Virus record (IMG/VR): IMGVR_UViG_3300020420_000063
Location: 1-23,070 of that record
Length of the DNA stretch: 23,070 nucleotides
Source: a virus
Direction: 5' to 3' (one strand)
Positions 16,701 through 22,916 of this stretch are shown one piece after another (the stretch's first letter is position 1; each line of letters starts with the position of its first letter). A program made the translations under genes and the position numbers. The notes below the pieces were generated by a model. It saw nothing but the letters and a program-made list of their open reading frames with translations, was not told the DNA's origin and searched no databases.

Positions 16701-18019
16701 CTGTAGCTGGTAATAACACTAACATTACAGCCGTAAAAAACAACGCTACAAATATAAATACAGTTGCTGGTATAAATGCAAACGTAACTACAGTTGCTGG
16801 TATCTCATCTGATGTCACAACTGTTGCTGGAAAAAATACAGAGATAGGTAGACTAGGTACTGCTGATGCAGTGGCTGATATGAACACCTTGGGTACAACA
16901 GCAATCGTATCTGACATGGATACATTGGCTGACATCTCAAGCGACATAACAACCGTATCTGGCATTAATTCTAATGTCACTACAGTTGCTGGTATCTCAG
17001 GTAACGTAACAACAGTTGCTAACAATAATGCTAACGTTACTGCGGTAGCTGGCAATGCAACTAACATTAACGCAGTTAAGAATAATGCAACTAACATCAA
17101 CGCTGTCAATGCAAATAAAACAAACATTGATGCTGTAGCTGGTAATAATTCTAATATAACTGCGGTAGCTAACAACTCAAGTAATATAAATAGTGCGGTC
17201 TCAAATGCTTCAAACATCAATGCTGCGGTTGCTAACGCATCCAATATTAATAGTGTCGTGTCTAATGCAACAAACATTAACACTACTGCTGCTAATATCA
17301 CTGACGTAAATACATTTGCAAACAGATATCGTATAGGTTCTACTAACCCAACATCTAGCTTAGATGTAGGAGATTTATTCTTTAACACCTCTGCTAATGA
17401 GTTAAGAATATATAACGGTTCACAATGGCAAGGTGGTGTAACAGCTACTGGTAACTTTGCTACAACTGCTGGTGTTATATTTACCGGGGACAACAGATAC
17501 AATGATAATATAAAAGCTAAATACGGTAACGACTCGGATTTACAGATATTCCATAATACTACAGATTCTATAATTAACGCATCTGGTGTAGGTAATATTA
17601 AATTACAAGATTCAGGTAATACAAAATTAGAAGTAACTTCTAGTGGAATAGGTGTTACAGGTAATATCAGTGTATCAGGAACAGTTGATGGAAAAGACAT
17701 ATCAGGATTAGGAATTAGTGGTACTACTTTAGATAACGGAGTAGTTGCAACAACTCAATCTCAATCAGATAACTCAACTAAAGTTGCTACAACTGCATAT
17801 GTAAGATCAGCAGTATCTAATTTAGTTGACTCAGCTCCCGGAACTCTAGACACGCTAAATGAATTAGCAGCAGCTCTTGGAGATGATTCAAACTTTGCAA
17901 CTACAACTGCAAACTCATTAGGTACAAAAGCACCTATTAATAACCCAACATTTACTGGAACTGTAACAGCAGGAACAATAGATGGAACTAACTTAACTCT
18001 CGATTTCGGTACACTTTAA
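13766..18019 (+). CDS. Tail fibre with T7 gp17-type N-terminus, two repeat arrays and a cupredoxin-like domain
   Basis: This 1417-aa protein is about 2.5 times T7 gp17 (553 aa). Residues 1 to about 115 (MATKTEEFLTGTGTSIGFTT, GSSIKAADLNALETLVRHGI) resemble the T7 fibre domain that docks on the tail. Residues about 130-510 hold eight or so imperfect 47-aa repeats (NIVDGTIVNADINASADIQG, GSGALPTDI). Three LDGRYYTETE-type motifs follow near 512-560, then EGDLWYDSSNDNLLVYTGSA. Residues about 802-905 form a cupredoxin-like domain with His846, Cys890, His893 and Met896. Residues 926 to about 1180 are about 22 decapeptide repeats (NINAVAGNAT type). The C-terminus (KVATTAYVRSAVSNLVDSAP onward) is a common fibre module without a chaperone domain. 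The stop abuts the next ATG, so the following protein may form its distal part. Confidence 0.93.
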   Translation: MATKTEEFLTGTGTSIGFTTQYINESDIKVRVDGGNPLTFIGTTGTPATGQYKIAANSTTINFGDNQNGKSLHIYSETDVSSPTVSFTPGSSIKAADLNALETLVRHGIKESRNEIVTSDLRDEQITSSKIKDGTIVDGDIASNAAIAQTKIATGTLPSGIQVASANIVNGTIVNDDVSSSANIQGSKLADDSVPLTKLGGGTLPSDIDVTSTNIQDGTITNIDISNSAAIAHGKLALDIVNSDINASADIAGSKLANDSVGLSKLGGGALPTDITITTNNIVDGTIVNADIKSDAGIAYTKLQTGVLPADRMVNSANIVDGSIVDADINASADIQGSKLLNDSVSLDKLGSGNLPTDIKITQANITAGNIVDADINASADIQGTKLKDDSVPLTKFGAGALPTDITVASANIVDGTIVNADINASANIAGSKLANDSVTLDKLGSGALPTDITVASTNIVNGTIVNADINASAEIEGSKLLNDSVTLDKLGSGNLPTDINVSNSNIVTGTLDGRYYTETELNAGQLDNRYFTETELTNGALDGRYYTETEAEAKFLRQDSSETIASGATWSNSDAFVATTAAINARIIDLIDDVGGFTAITNQLSFPTTNPQGSTGQAAILSIGATTATLTPSSGTITIANGAGTGNTVTITGAPTIPQGFGFLVNSTSTLHTYTFHRLVPIATQVDTVATNITNIVNAGANVADINNFADIYIISASEPTTRNDSSSLQEGDLWYDSSNDNLLVYTGSAFAIITPNQTVLDNVATVSGAITYSEDLGLITQAVATGSSNGSLDIVADALEDEVTFTITVSGGKYLIDGVSAPALTLYKGWTYTFDVSDSSNSAHPLRFYAGSSQYSTGVTVTGSQGNAGAKVQIVIPESQPANFQYYCTNHSGMGNTITVKDDPIKTVSDNVVKIIAAADNQTNINAVQANASNINAVQANSSNINAAVSNASNINAVVSNATNINTVAGNNSNITAVAGNNTNITAVKNNATNINTVAGINANVTTVAGISSDVTTVAGKNTEIGRLGTADAVADMNTLGTTAIVSDMDTLADISSDITTVSGINSNVTTVAGISGNVTTVANNNANVTAVAGNATNINAVKNNATNINAVNANKTNIDAVAGNNSNITAVANNSSNINSAVSNASNINAAVANASNINSVVSNATNINTTAANITDVNTFANRYRIGSTNPTSSLDVGDLFFNTSANELRIYNGSQWQGGVTATGNFATTAGVIFTGDNRYNDNIKAKYGNDSDLQIFHNTTDSIINASGVGNIKLQDSGNTKLEVTSSGIGVTGNISVSGTVDGKDISGLGISGTTLDNGVVATTQSQSDNSTKVATTAYVRSAVSNLVDSAPGTLDTLNELAAALGDDSNFATTTANSLGTKAPINNPTFTGTVTAGTIDGTNLTLDFGTL
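14153..15298 (+). repeat. Degenerate 141-nt tandem repeat inside the tail fibre gene
   Basis: About eight imperfect units of 47 codons lie in register. Each contains the sequence of motifs N-I-V-D-G-T-I-V-N-A-D-I, S-A-D-I-x-G-S-K-L, D-S-V-x-L-x-K-L-G and L-P-T-D-I. Two adjacent units, near 14998 and 15139, are exactly 141 nt apart and the most similar; the outer ones have diverged. One further unit occurs in the next fibre gene, around 18248-18340. Such repeats usually form a trimeric shaft and allow length change by recombination. Confidence 0.85.
16541..17320 (+). repeat. 30-nt (decapeptide) tandem repeat inside the tail fibre gene
   Basis: About 22 imperfect 10-codon units of the form N-[IV]-[NT]-[AT]-[VA]-x-x-N-x-[STA] run in register. 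Examples are NINAVQANAS, NITAVAGNNT and NVTTVAGISG. They are broken once near 16840-16940 by a segment (GRLGTADAVADMNTLGTTA) that keeps only part of the pattern. The regular hydrophobic positions 2 and 5 and the Asn at 1 and 8 suggest a repetitive shaft. DNA copies are divergent, so the unit is old. Confidence 0.85.
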
Positions 18020-19687
18020 ATGGCTAAATTATTAAAACTAAGGCGTGGTACTACTTCGCAGCACAACACATTTACTGGTGCCGAAGGTGAAGTAACTATA
18101 GATACCACAAAAGACACAGCCGTCGTACATGACGGTTCACAAGCTGGTGGTAGACCACTAGCAAGAGAAGATATGTCAAACGTATCTTCATCATCTATAG
18201 CTAGTAGATTAGGTGCAGACTCTATAGCAACAACTAAGATTGCTGGTGGAGCTTTGCCAACAGACGTAACCGTAGCTAGTGCAAACATAGTTAACGGAAC
18301 AATCGTAGAAAGTGATATAGCTAACGATTCTGTGTCTACAGCAAAAATGTTAAACTTCCCAACTCAAACTATTTTAGGAAGAGAAACTGCTGGCACTGGT
18401 AATGCAACAACTCTAAATGCTTCACAAGTAAGAGGAATTATAAACGTAGAAAACGGAGCTACAGCAGACCAAACTGCTGCTGAGATTCGTACACTTGTAG
18501 AATCAGCATCTGACAGTAACGTGTTTACTGACGCAGATCACAGTAAATTAAATGGTATTGAAGCGTCAGCGACTGCCGATCAGTCAGCATCAGAAATCTT
18601 GACACTTATCAAGACAGTTGATGGTGCAGGTTCTGGACTAGATGCTGACACTTTAGATGGTGTTTCTTCTGGTAGTTTTGTAAGATCAGATGCAGCAGAT
18701 ACATTGTCTGGAACATATAACATGAGTGCTGATAGCACTGACGTACTAAATTTTTCTGCCAGCTCTACAAATGACAGTAGAGGTATAGCATTTAATAATA
18801 GAACAGCAATATCAGCAGACCATAATGATGGCTATTTAAGAATTAATCAAGGTTCTGAATTTGTTAATGGTACATATACACCGGGCGTTATGAGAGCTGA
18901 TGGTGGATTTCATGTAGATGGTGCTGCTTCTATTGATTCTTCTGGAAACATAGTTGCATCAAAAGTTCCAACACTTAACCAAAACACAACTGGTAATGCT
19001 ACAACTGCAACTAGATTGCAGACTGCAAGAACTATTGGTGGTACATCATTTAATGGAACTGCAAACATAACTCCAGCTCAATGTACAAACTCTGACACAG
19101 TTGACAACTTACATGCTTCAAGCTTTGTAAGATCAGATGCTGATGATACAGTAAATGCTACATTAACTACTCGAAGAGTACATGTCCAAGGTGGTTATGA
19201 TATAAGACTTAGCCAAGGAAACTGGACAGGAGAGTACGGTTCAAAGATTCAATATCACAGTAACAATTTATATCTTCAATATGGTAGTGGTAGTTTTATA
19301 GTTAGAGACCCATCTGGTAATAATAGATTTTCTGTAGATGGAAGTGGTAACGCAGTTGCTCAAGGTAACGTAACAGCTTACTCTGACGCAAGACTAAAAA
19401 CTGACGTTTCTACTATCAACGATGCTCTTGGTATTGTTGGTAAATTACGTGGTGTTAGTTATAAATGGTTAGCAGATGGTAAAGCTGGTATTGGTGTTAT
19501 TGCACAAGAAGTAGAAAAGGTTATACCAGAAGTAGTTGTGACTACTATGAACCCTGACCCTGCTACAGGTGAAAAAACAGAAGTCAAATCAGTTGACTAC
19601 GGAAAAATAGTAGGCGTACTTATAAACGCAATTAACGAACTTAAAGAAGAAGTTGAGGAATTAAAAAATGCCAAGATTACCGGATAG
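18020..19687 (+). CDS. Tail fibre/spike with Mtd-type N-terminus and C-terminal S74 self-cleaving chaperone
   Basis: This 555-aa protein begins with a short domain (LKLRRGTTSQHNTFTGAEGE, VVHDGSQAGGRPLA) like the N-terminal attachment domain of Bordetella phage Mtd and many other fibres. One 47-aa repeat unit shared with the preceding fibre follows (GALPTDVTVASANIVNGTIV). Then come ADQTAAEI and DTLDGVSSGSFVRSDA-type modules common in phage fibres. From about residue 450 it carries a peptidase S74 intramolecular chaperone. This has the SDARLK box with the expected Ser455 and Lys460 dyad, then GVSYKWLADGKAGIGVIAQE and a terminal helix (INELKEEVEELKNA). Cleavage before Ser455 would release about 101 residues after trimer folding. 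The start abuts the previous stop. The 3' end overlaps the next gene by 20 nt. Confidence 0.92.
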   Translation: MAKLLKLRRGTTSQHNTFTGAEGEVTIDTTKDTAVVHDGSQAGGRPLAREDMSNVSSSSIASRLGADSIATTKIAGGALPTDVTVASANIVNGTIVESDIANDSVSTAKMLNFPTQTILGRETAGTGNATTLNASQVRGIINVENGATADQTAAEIRTLVESASDSNVFTDADHSKLNGIEASATADQSASEILTLIKTVDGAGSGLDADTLDGVSSGSFVRSDAADTLSGTYNMSADSTDVLNFSASSTNDSRGIAFNNRTAISADHNDGYLRINQGSEFVNGTYTPGVMRADGGFHVDGAASIDSSGNIVASKVPTLNQNTTGNATTATRLQTARTIGGTSFNGTANITPAQCTNSDTVDNLHASSFVRSDADDTVNATLTTRRVHVQGGYDIRLSQGNWTGEYGSKIQYHSNNLYLQYGSGSFIVRDPSGNNRFSVDGSGNAVAQGNVTAYSDARLKTDVSTINDALGIVGKLRGVSYKWLADGKAGIGVIAQEVEKVIPEVVVTTMNPDPATGEKTEVKSVDYGKIVGVLINAINELKEEVEELKNAKITG

Positions 19688-21014
19688 TGGTCCGTTAAAT
19701 ATGAATGATATCGCTGGCGAGTTTGGGGGAGATACACCCCATTCTCTCAACGAATATTATAGAAACGGCGCATATACAACCTCTAACAATACAGGAGTAC
19801 CTACTTCTGGAGCTATCTCTATTGGTCAGTTTTATGATTGTATTGGTGAGATTCATTATACAATAAGTGGTAACACAACTAACTTTCATTGTGCAAGTGC
19901 TTTCGGTAGTGACTGGGGTTCTTCAGTTCCAAAACGTCTATACATAAACTCAGGAGTAACAGTCGGTGGTACATCAGGTGCTGCTGTAAATATTTCTGCA
20001 AGTATGGGCGGAACATTAGTAGTACATAACTCAGGGTCAATCCAAGGTTATGGTGGTGCTTCTAATGGTGGTACCGGAGGACCAGCTATTTCTGCTGTGT
20101 CTACATCTGGTGTTACTATTGAAAACAACTCTGGCGCGTCTATATATGGCGGAGGCGGAGGCGGTGGACAAGGTGGAGCCGGTGGTACTGGCGGACAAGG
20201 CGGAACTGGAGGTTCTGGAGGTTCTGGAGGAGCTGGTACTTATCAATACAACGTAGGTGGTACTGGAAGTCCTTTCAACACCAACTATATATCCAACGCA
20301 GGTAGTATGTGCAACAACCGAGGTATGTATAACCAAGGTGGAAGAGGACAAGCTGGTGGTTGCTGGCATAGTTCTACTGCTGCGTGTCAACGTTTTAAAG
20401 GTGGACATACATTTTCAACAAACGGTTGGAGTACAGGAATTAAATATGATAGAGACCGCTCAAAATTCTATTGCTGTCAAGGTGCCTACCAATGTAGTGC
20501 AAACCAAACCACATCAGGTGGTGGCGGTGGTAGCGGTGGAGCTGGAGGCTCTGGCGGAAGCGGTGGAGCTGGCGGAGCTGGCGGTGTAGGTCAAGGTTAC
20601 GGACAATCTGCTACATCAGGTTCAGGTGGTTCTAGTGGAGCTGGAGGTAACTCTGGTTCAGGTGGTTCTGGCGGTTCTGCTGGAGGTACTAACGCTGGTT
20701 CTGGAGGAACAGGTGGAACTGGAGGAACAGGTGGTCAAGGCGGAACCGGGGGAACCGGTGGAGCTGGAGGCAACTTTGGTAACGCAGGGTCTTCTGGAAA
20801 CGCAGGAGCTACAGGTAACACAGGAGCACAAGGAGCTACAGGTAATACTGGAGGCAACGGTAACGCTGGAAGCGGTGCTGGAGGTTCTGGAGGTAGTAAT
20901 GGTTCTGGTGGTTCAGGTGGTTCAGGTGGTTCTGGCGGAGGACAAGCTGGTTATTATATCACTAACCGAGGTTCAATCTCATTTACAAACAACGGCACCG
21001 TTGGAGGTCGCTAA
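19668..21014 (+). CDS. Glycine-rich tail adhesin (T-even gp38-like architecture)
   Basis: This 448-aa protein probably sits at the fibre tip and touches the receptor. The N-terminus (MPRLPDSGPLNMNDIAGEFG, SLNEYYRNGAYT, GVPTSGAISIGQFYD) is a module frequent in marine phage tail proteins. Residues 60-160 look like beta-rich solenoid sequence (INSGVTVGGTSGAAVNIS, VVHNSGSIQGYGG). Two glycine-rich tracts (about 161-188 and 284-426, GGSGG, GGTGG and GGAGG units) fit polyglycine-II packing as in gp38 adhesins. Between them is an island with six cysteines (215-276). The C-terminus returns to solenoid style (NRGSISFTNNGTVGGR). ATG 19668 has a GAGGAA Shine-Dalgarno at 19655-19660 and overlaps the upstream gene by 20 nt. 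The role is inferred from architecture. Confidence 0.85.
   Translation: MPRLPDSGPLNMNDIAGEFGGDTPHSLNEYYRNGAYTTSNNTGVPTSGAISIGQFYDCIGEIHYTISGNTTNFHCASAFGSDWGSSVPKRLYINSGVTVGGTSGAAVNISASMGGTLVVHNSGSIQGYGGASNGGTGGPAISAVSTSGVTIENNSGASIYGGGGGGGQGGAGGTGGQGGTGGSGGSGGAGTYQYNVGGTGSPFNTNYISNAGSMCNNRGMYNQGGRGQAGGCWHSSTAACQRFKGGHTFSTNGWSTGIKYDRDRSKFYCCQGAYQCSANQTTSGGGGGSGGAGGSGGSGGAGGAGGVGQGYGQSATSGSGGSSGAGGNSGSGGSGGSAGGTNAGSGGTGGTGGTGGQGGTGGTGGAGGNFGNAGSSGNAGATGNTGAQGATGNTGGNGNAGSGAGGSGGSNGSGGSGGSGGSGGGQAGYYITNRGSISFTNNGTVGGR
20148..20945 (+). repeat. Low-complexity GGN-rich tracts coding for glycine repeats
   Basis: Two stretches, 20148-20240 and 20511-20945, consist mostly of GGT, GGA and GGC codons with Ser, Thr, Ala or Gln between. 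The 20240-20510 segment separating them is normal sequence with the cysteine codons. GGN tracts like these favour slippage and recombination, so length variation between related phages is likely. Confidence 0.85.
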
Positions 21015-21019
21015 TTACT

Positions 21020-21457
21020 ATGAAATTTAAAATTACAAACAAAGCCGTAGAATGGCTAAAAATAGAATATGAAGATGGTAGTTGGGCACAGATACCATCA
21101 GTCGGTGGAATGACTAAAACTGAATGGCATCATCTTATCAACAGTTATGCACCAAGACCACGTTGTGAAAAGTTATCTGATATCCCTTGGGAAATAGGAG
21201 AAGAAGAAGACACAACAACAGATTTAGAACCAGCACCAACATATTCATATGAAGCTGCAAGATTATATTTGTATCCATCAGATATAGAATTAATGCTTGC
21301 TGAACATGAAGCAAGAAAAGGCAACACTGGACCTATAAATGTAATTGATAAACACATTACAGATATACTTACATTAGTGCCTGTAGATGAAAGTAAAATC
21401 TACACACATGCAGAAGTAATAGCTCTTCGTGAGAAACTGGAGCAAGAAACTGTTTAA
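21020..21457 (+). CDS. Unidentified protein next to the adhesin
   Basis: This 145-aa protein starts five bases after the adhesin stop. I do not recognise it with certainty. The N-terminal half has a small beta-type motif (KIEYEDGSWAQIPSVGGMTK) followed by TEWHHLINSYAPRP. The middle is acidic (IGEEEDTTTDLEPAPTYS), and the C-terminal half is helical (LYLYPSDIELMLAEHEARKG, VIALREKLEQETV). Its place directly behind the adhesin is where many tailed phages have a fibre assembly chaperone, which would suit a small acidic protein, but there is no motif to prove it. Confidence 0.7.
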   Translation: MKFKITNKAVEWLKIEYEDGSWAQIPSVGGMTKTEWHHLINSYAPRPRCEKLSDIPWEIGEEEDTTTDLEPAPTYSYEAARLYLYPSDIELMLAEHEARKGNTGPINVIDKHITDILTLVPVDESKIYTHAEVIALREKLEQETV

Positions 21458-21471
21458 TTATTACAACACCC

Positions 21472-22011
21472 ATGAACAAAAAATTAGATTTACGAGTTAA
21501 AGATAACTTTTTAAATGATAGAGATTTCTGGTATTTAAAAGATTTATTTTTAAACGAACAAACTATTTACAATCCTGTTTGGTCTATATCAGATCAAGAT
21601 GAATACAAAGATAAGGATGAATATGATAACTGGTTTATGACTCATTTAATTTATGGTGATTGCCGGATTTATAGTTCATCCTTTGAAGAGGTGCAAAAAA
21701 GATTAATTACACCACTTAAAAATCTAGAAGAAACACAATTTGGATTTTTAACAAGAATAAAAATAAATATGTATCCACATACTCACGAAGTAAAAGAACA
21801 TATGTTACACAAAGATGCGACGCATTGTAATAGACTTCGTGGTGCTATATATTGTTTAAATACTTGTGATGGCTACACAGGATTTGCAGATGGTACAAAA
21901 GTAGAAAGTATCGAAAATAGATTAATATTATTTAATTCTTTGGAAGATCACCATTCTACATCAACTTCTAATGCACAAGTTCGTCTTAACATAAATATTA
22001 ACTATGTCTAA
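21472..22011 (+). CDS. 2-oxoglutarate/Fe(II)-dependent oxygenase (prolyl hydroxylase-like)
   Basis: This 179-aa protein has a complete 2OG/Fe(II) triad. H-x-D is in EHMLHKDA (His113, Asp115), the distal histidine is in LEDHHSTSTS (His160 or His161), and Arg171 in QVRLNININ binds the 2-oxoglutarate carboxylate. GAIYCLNTCDGYTGFADG lies between, as expected for the double-stranded beta-helix. The fold resembles prolyl-4-hydroxylase-type phage enzymes. The substrate is unknown. It differs clearly from the oxygenase at 489-1106, so the two are not recent duplicates. Its last 8 nt overlap the next gene's start. Confidence 0.8.
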   Translation: MNKKLDLRVKDNFLNDRDFWYLKDLFLNEQTIYNPVWSISDQDEYKDKDEYDNWFMTHLIYGDCRIYSSSFEEVQKRLITPLKNLEETQFGFLTRIKINMYPHTHEVKEHMLHKDATHCNRLRGAIYCLNTCDGYTGFADGTKVESIENRLILFNSLEDHHSTSTSNAQVRLNININYV

Positions 22012-22150
22012 AACACGGCAGGAAAAAATAGAAATATGTGAATCCTGCCCAATGTTTCAAAAAGTAACTAGGCAATGTGCAGTTTGTCATTGTTTTATTG
22101 ACTTAAAAACAACGTTACCTTTTTTGAAATGTCCTAGAAACAAATGGTAA
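22004..22150 (+). CDS. 48-aa cysteine-rich zinc-ribbon-like protein
   Basis: ATG at 22004, inside the end of the oxygenase gene, opens a 48-codon frame starting MSKTRQEKIEICESCPMF. Cysteines at 12, 15, 25, 28, 30 and 43 (C-x2-C, C-x2-C-x-C, then K-C-P-x-x-K-W) form a pattern I know from small phage proteins (DUF6171-like, from memory). Zinc binding is likely. The function is unknown; nucleic-acid or protein binding is possible. It overlaps both neighbours by 7-8 nt, which supports translation by coupling. Confidence 0.8.
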   Translation: MSKTRQEKIEICESCPMFQKVTRQCAVCHCFIDLKTTLPFLKCPRNKW

Positions 22151-22545
22151 AAACAATGGAAAGAAAGGAAACTATAGGTAATGTAGTTTACTATGCTCCA
22201 ACAAATATAGAACAAGAAGATTGGCTTGGTTCAAAAACAGGAAGAAAAGCTACTGAAATAACAATATCAGAAGTTTTATGGCATGGTAAACATAATAAAT
22301 TTATTACCCATAATGGCGGTGCAACTTGCAGTTGTTGTCATGGTGAACGATTTAGAAAAGCAAATTACAAAGACTACCCTATTGGGGTGCTTGCTTATGA
22401 GTGTACTAAAGGAGAAAAATATGTTGTTTATAGCGGATTGCATAGAATTAATAAAGCTATAGCTGACGGAGAAACAACTATTAAAGCTTATGTATACACA
22501 GAAGATGAGTTAGAAAAGTGGAAGCCTTACAATTACCAATCTTAG
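22144..22545 (+). CDS. Unidentified protein with ParB/sulfiredoxin-like G-x-H-R box
   Basis: This 133-aa protein overlaps the preceding zinc-ribbon gene by 7 nt. The C-terminal third (VVYSGLHRINKAIADGETTI, KAYVYTEDELEKW) looks like the G-x-H-R box and following helix of ParB/sulfiredoxin-type domains. The rest does not match well, and no partner motifs are seen. The middle has a tight cysteine cluster (CSCCHG, residues 62-67) that might bind metal. A second in-frame ATG at 22156 is also possible. Function is unknown. Confidence 0.65.
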   Translation: MVKTMERKETIGNVVYYAPTNIEQEDWLGSKTGRKATEITISEVLWHGKHNKFITHNGGATCSCCHGERFRKANYKDYPIGVLAYECTKGEKYVVYSGLHRINKAIADGETTIKAYVYTEDELEKWKPYNYQS

Positions 22546-22916
22546 AATTACCACTTCCACAAAAAATAGAAACAATATCTATACCTTTGCCTACCGCAGA
22601 TGTACCTAGTTACGTACCTTTAGTTGTACCACCTAGTGATCTTGAAGCTCCTGAGGGAGTACAGGCAGAGGCAAAAGATGAGCCGGAACAAGGATTAAGA
22701 AAAGTAGACATACCGTTTACAGATTTTAAAGTACCTGTCCCGGAGAACGAAATTTTAGTAACGGCTGGGACAACTGCGGTTGTCTCTGTAGCAGCCACTC
22801 TTACAGCTACAGCAGCTTTTAAATGGGCGGTTACTGCAATGAAACCTATACTAAAAACAGCATGGAAGAAGATAAGCCGATCAAAGGAACCCCAAGAAGT
22901 TTCTTCAAAAAATTAA
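22518..22916 (+). CDS. Unidentified membrane protein with Pro-rich N-terminus
   Basis: This 132-aa protein begins at a GTG that overlaps the previous gene by 28 nt; no other in-frame start exists before residue 100. Residues 1-75 are rich in proline with short hydrophobic repeats (LPILELPLPQ, VPSYVPLVVPPSD). Residues 79-101 form a single membrane segment (ILVTAGTTAVVSVAATLTAT). A basic tail (KPILKTAWKKISRSKEPQEV) follows, suggesting a cytoplasmic C-terminus. It overlaps the next membrane protein by 55 nt, an arrangement reminiscent of nested lysis genes, but no lysis motif is seen. Confidence 0.7.
   Translation: MEALQLPILELPLPQKIETISIPLPTADVPSYVPLVVPPSDLEAPEGVQAEAKDEPEQGLRKVDIPFTDFKVPVPENEILVTAGTTAVVSVAATLTATAAFKWAVTAMKPILKTAWKKISRSKEPQEVSSKN

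Noticed and set aside
16541-17320. 30-nt periodic repeats that could look like a CRISPR array
   Set aside because: The units are contiguous with no unique spacers, vary in sequence, and keep one reading frame, so they are protein repeats.
16429-17700. Open frame of 423 codons on the minus strand
   Set aside because: It mirrors the decapeptide repeats of the + strand fibre. Its translation is a Leu/Val/Thr/Ala-rich artefact of the repeat codons, and every neighbour is on the + strand.
20037-21030. Several open frames in other phases through the glycine-rich tracts
   Set aside because: GGN codons read out of phase give Val/Leu/Glu- or Ser/Thr-rich low-complexity products. The in-frame adhesin has a Shine-Dalgarno, a recognisable N-terminus and a sensible domain order.
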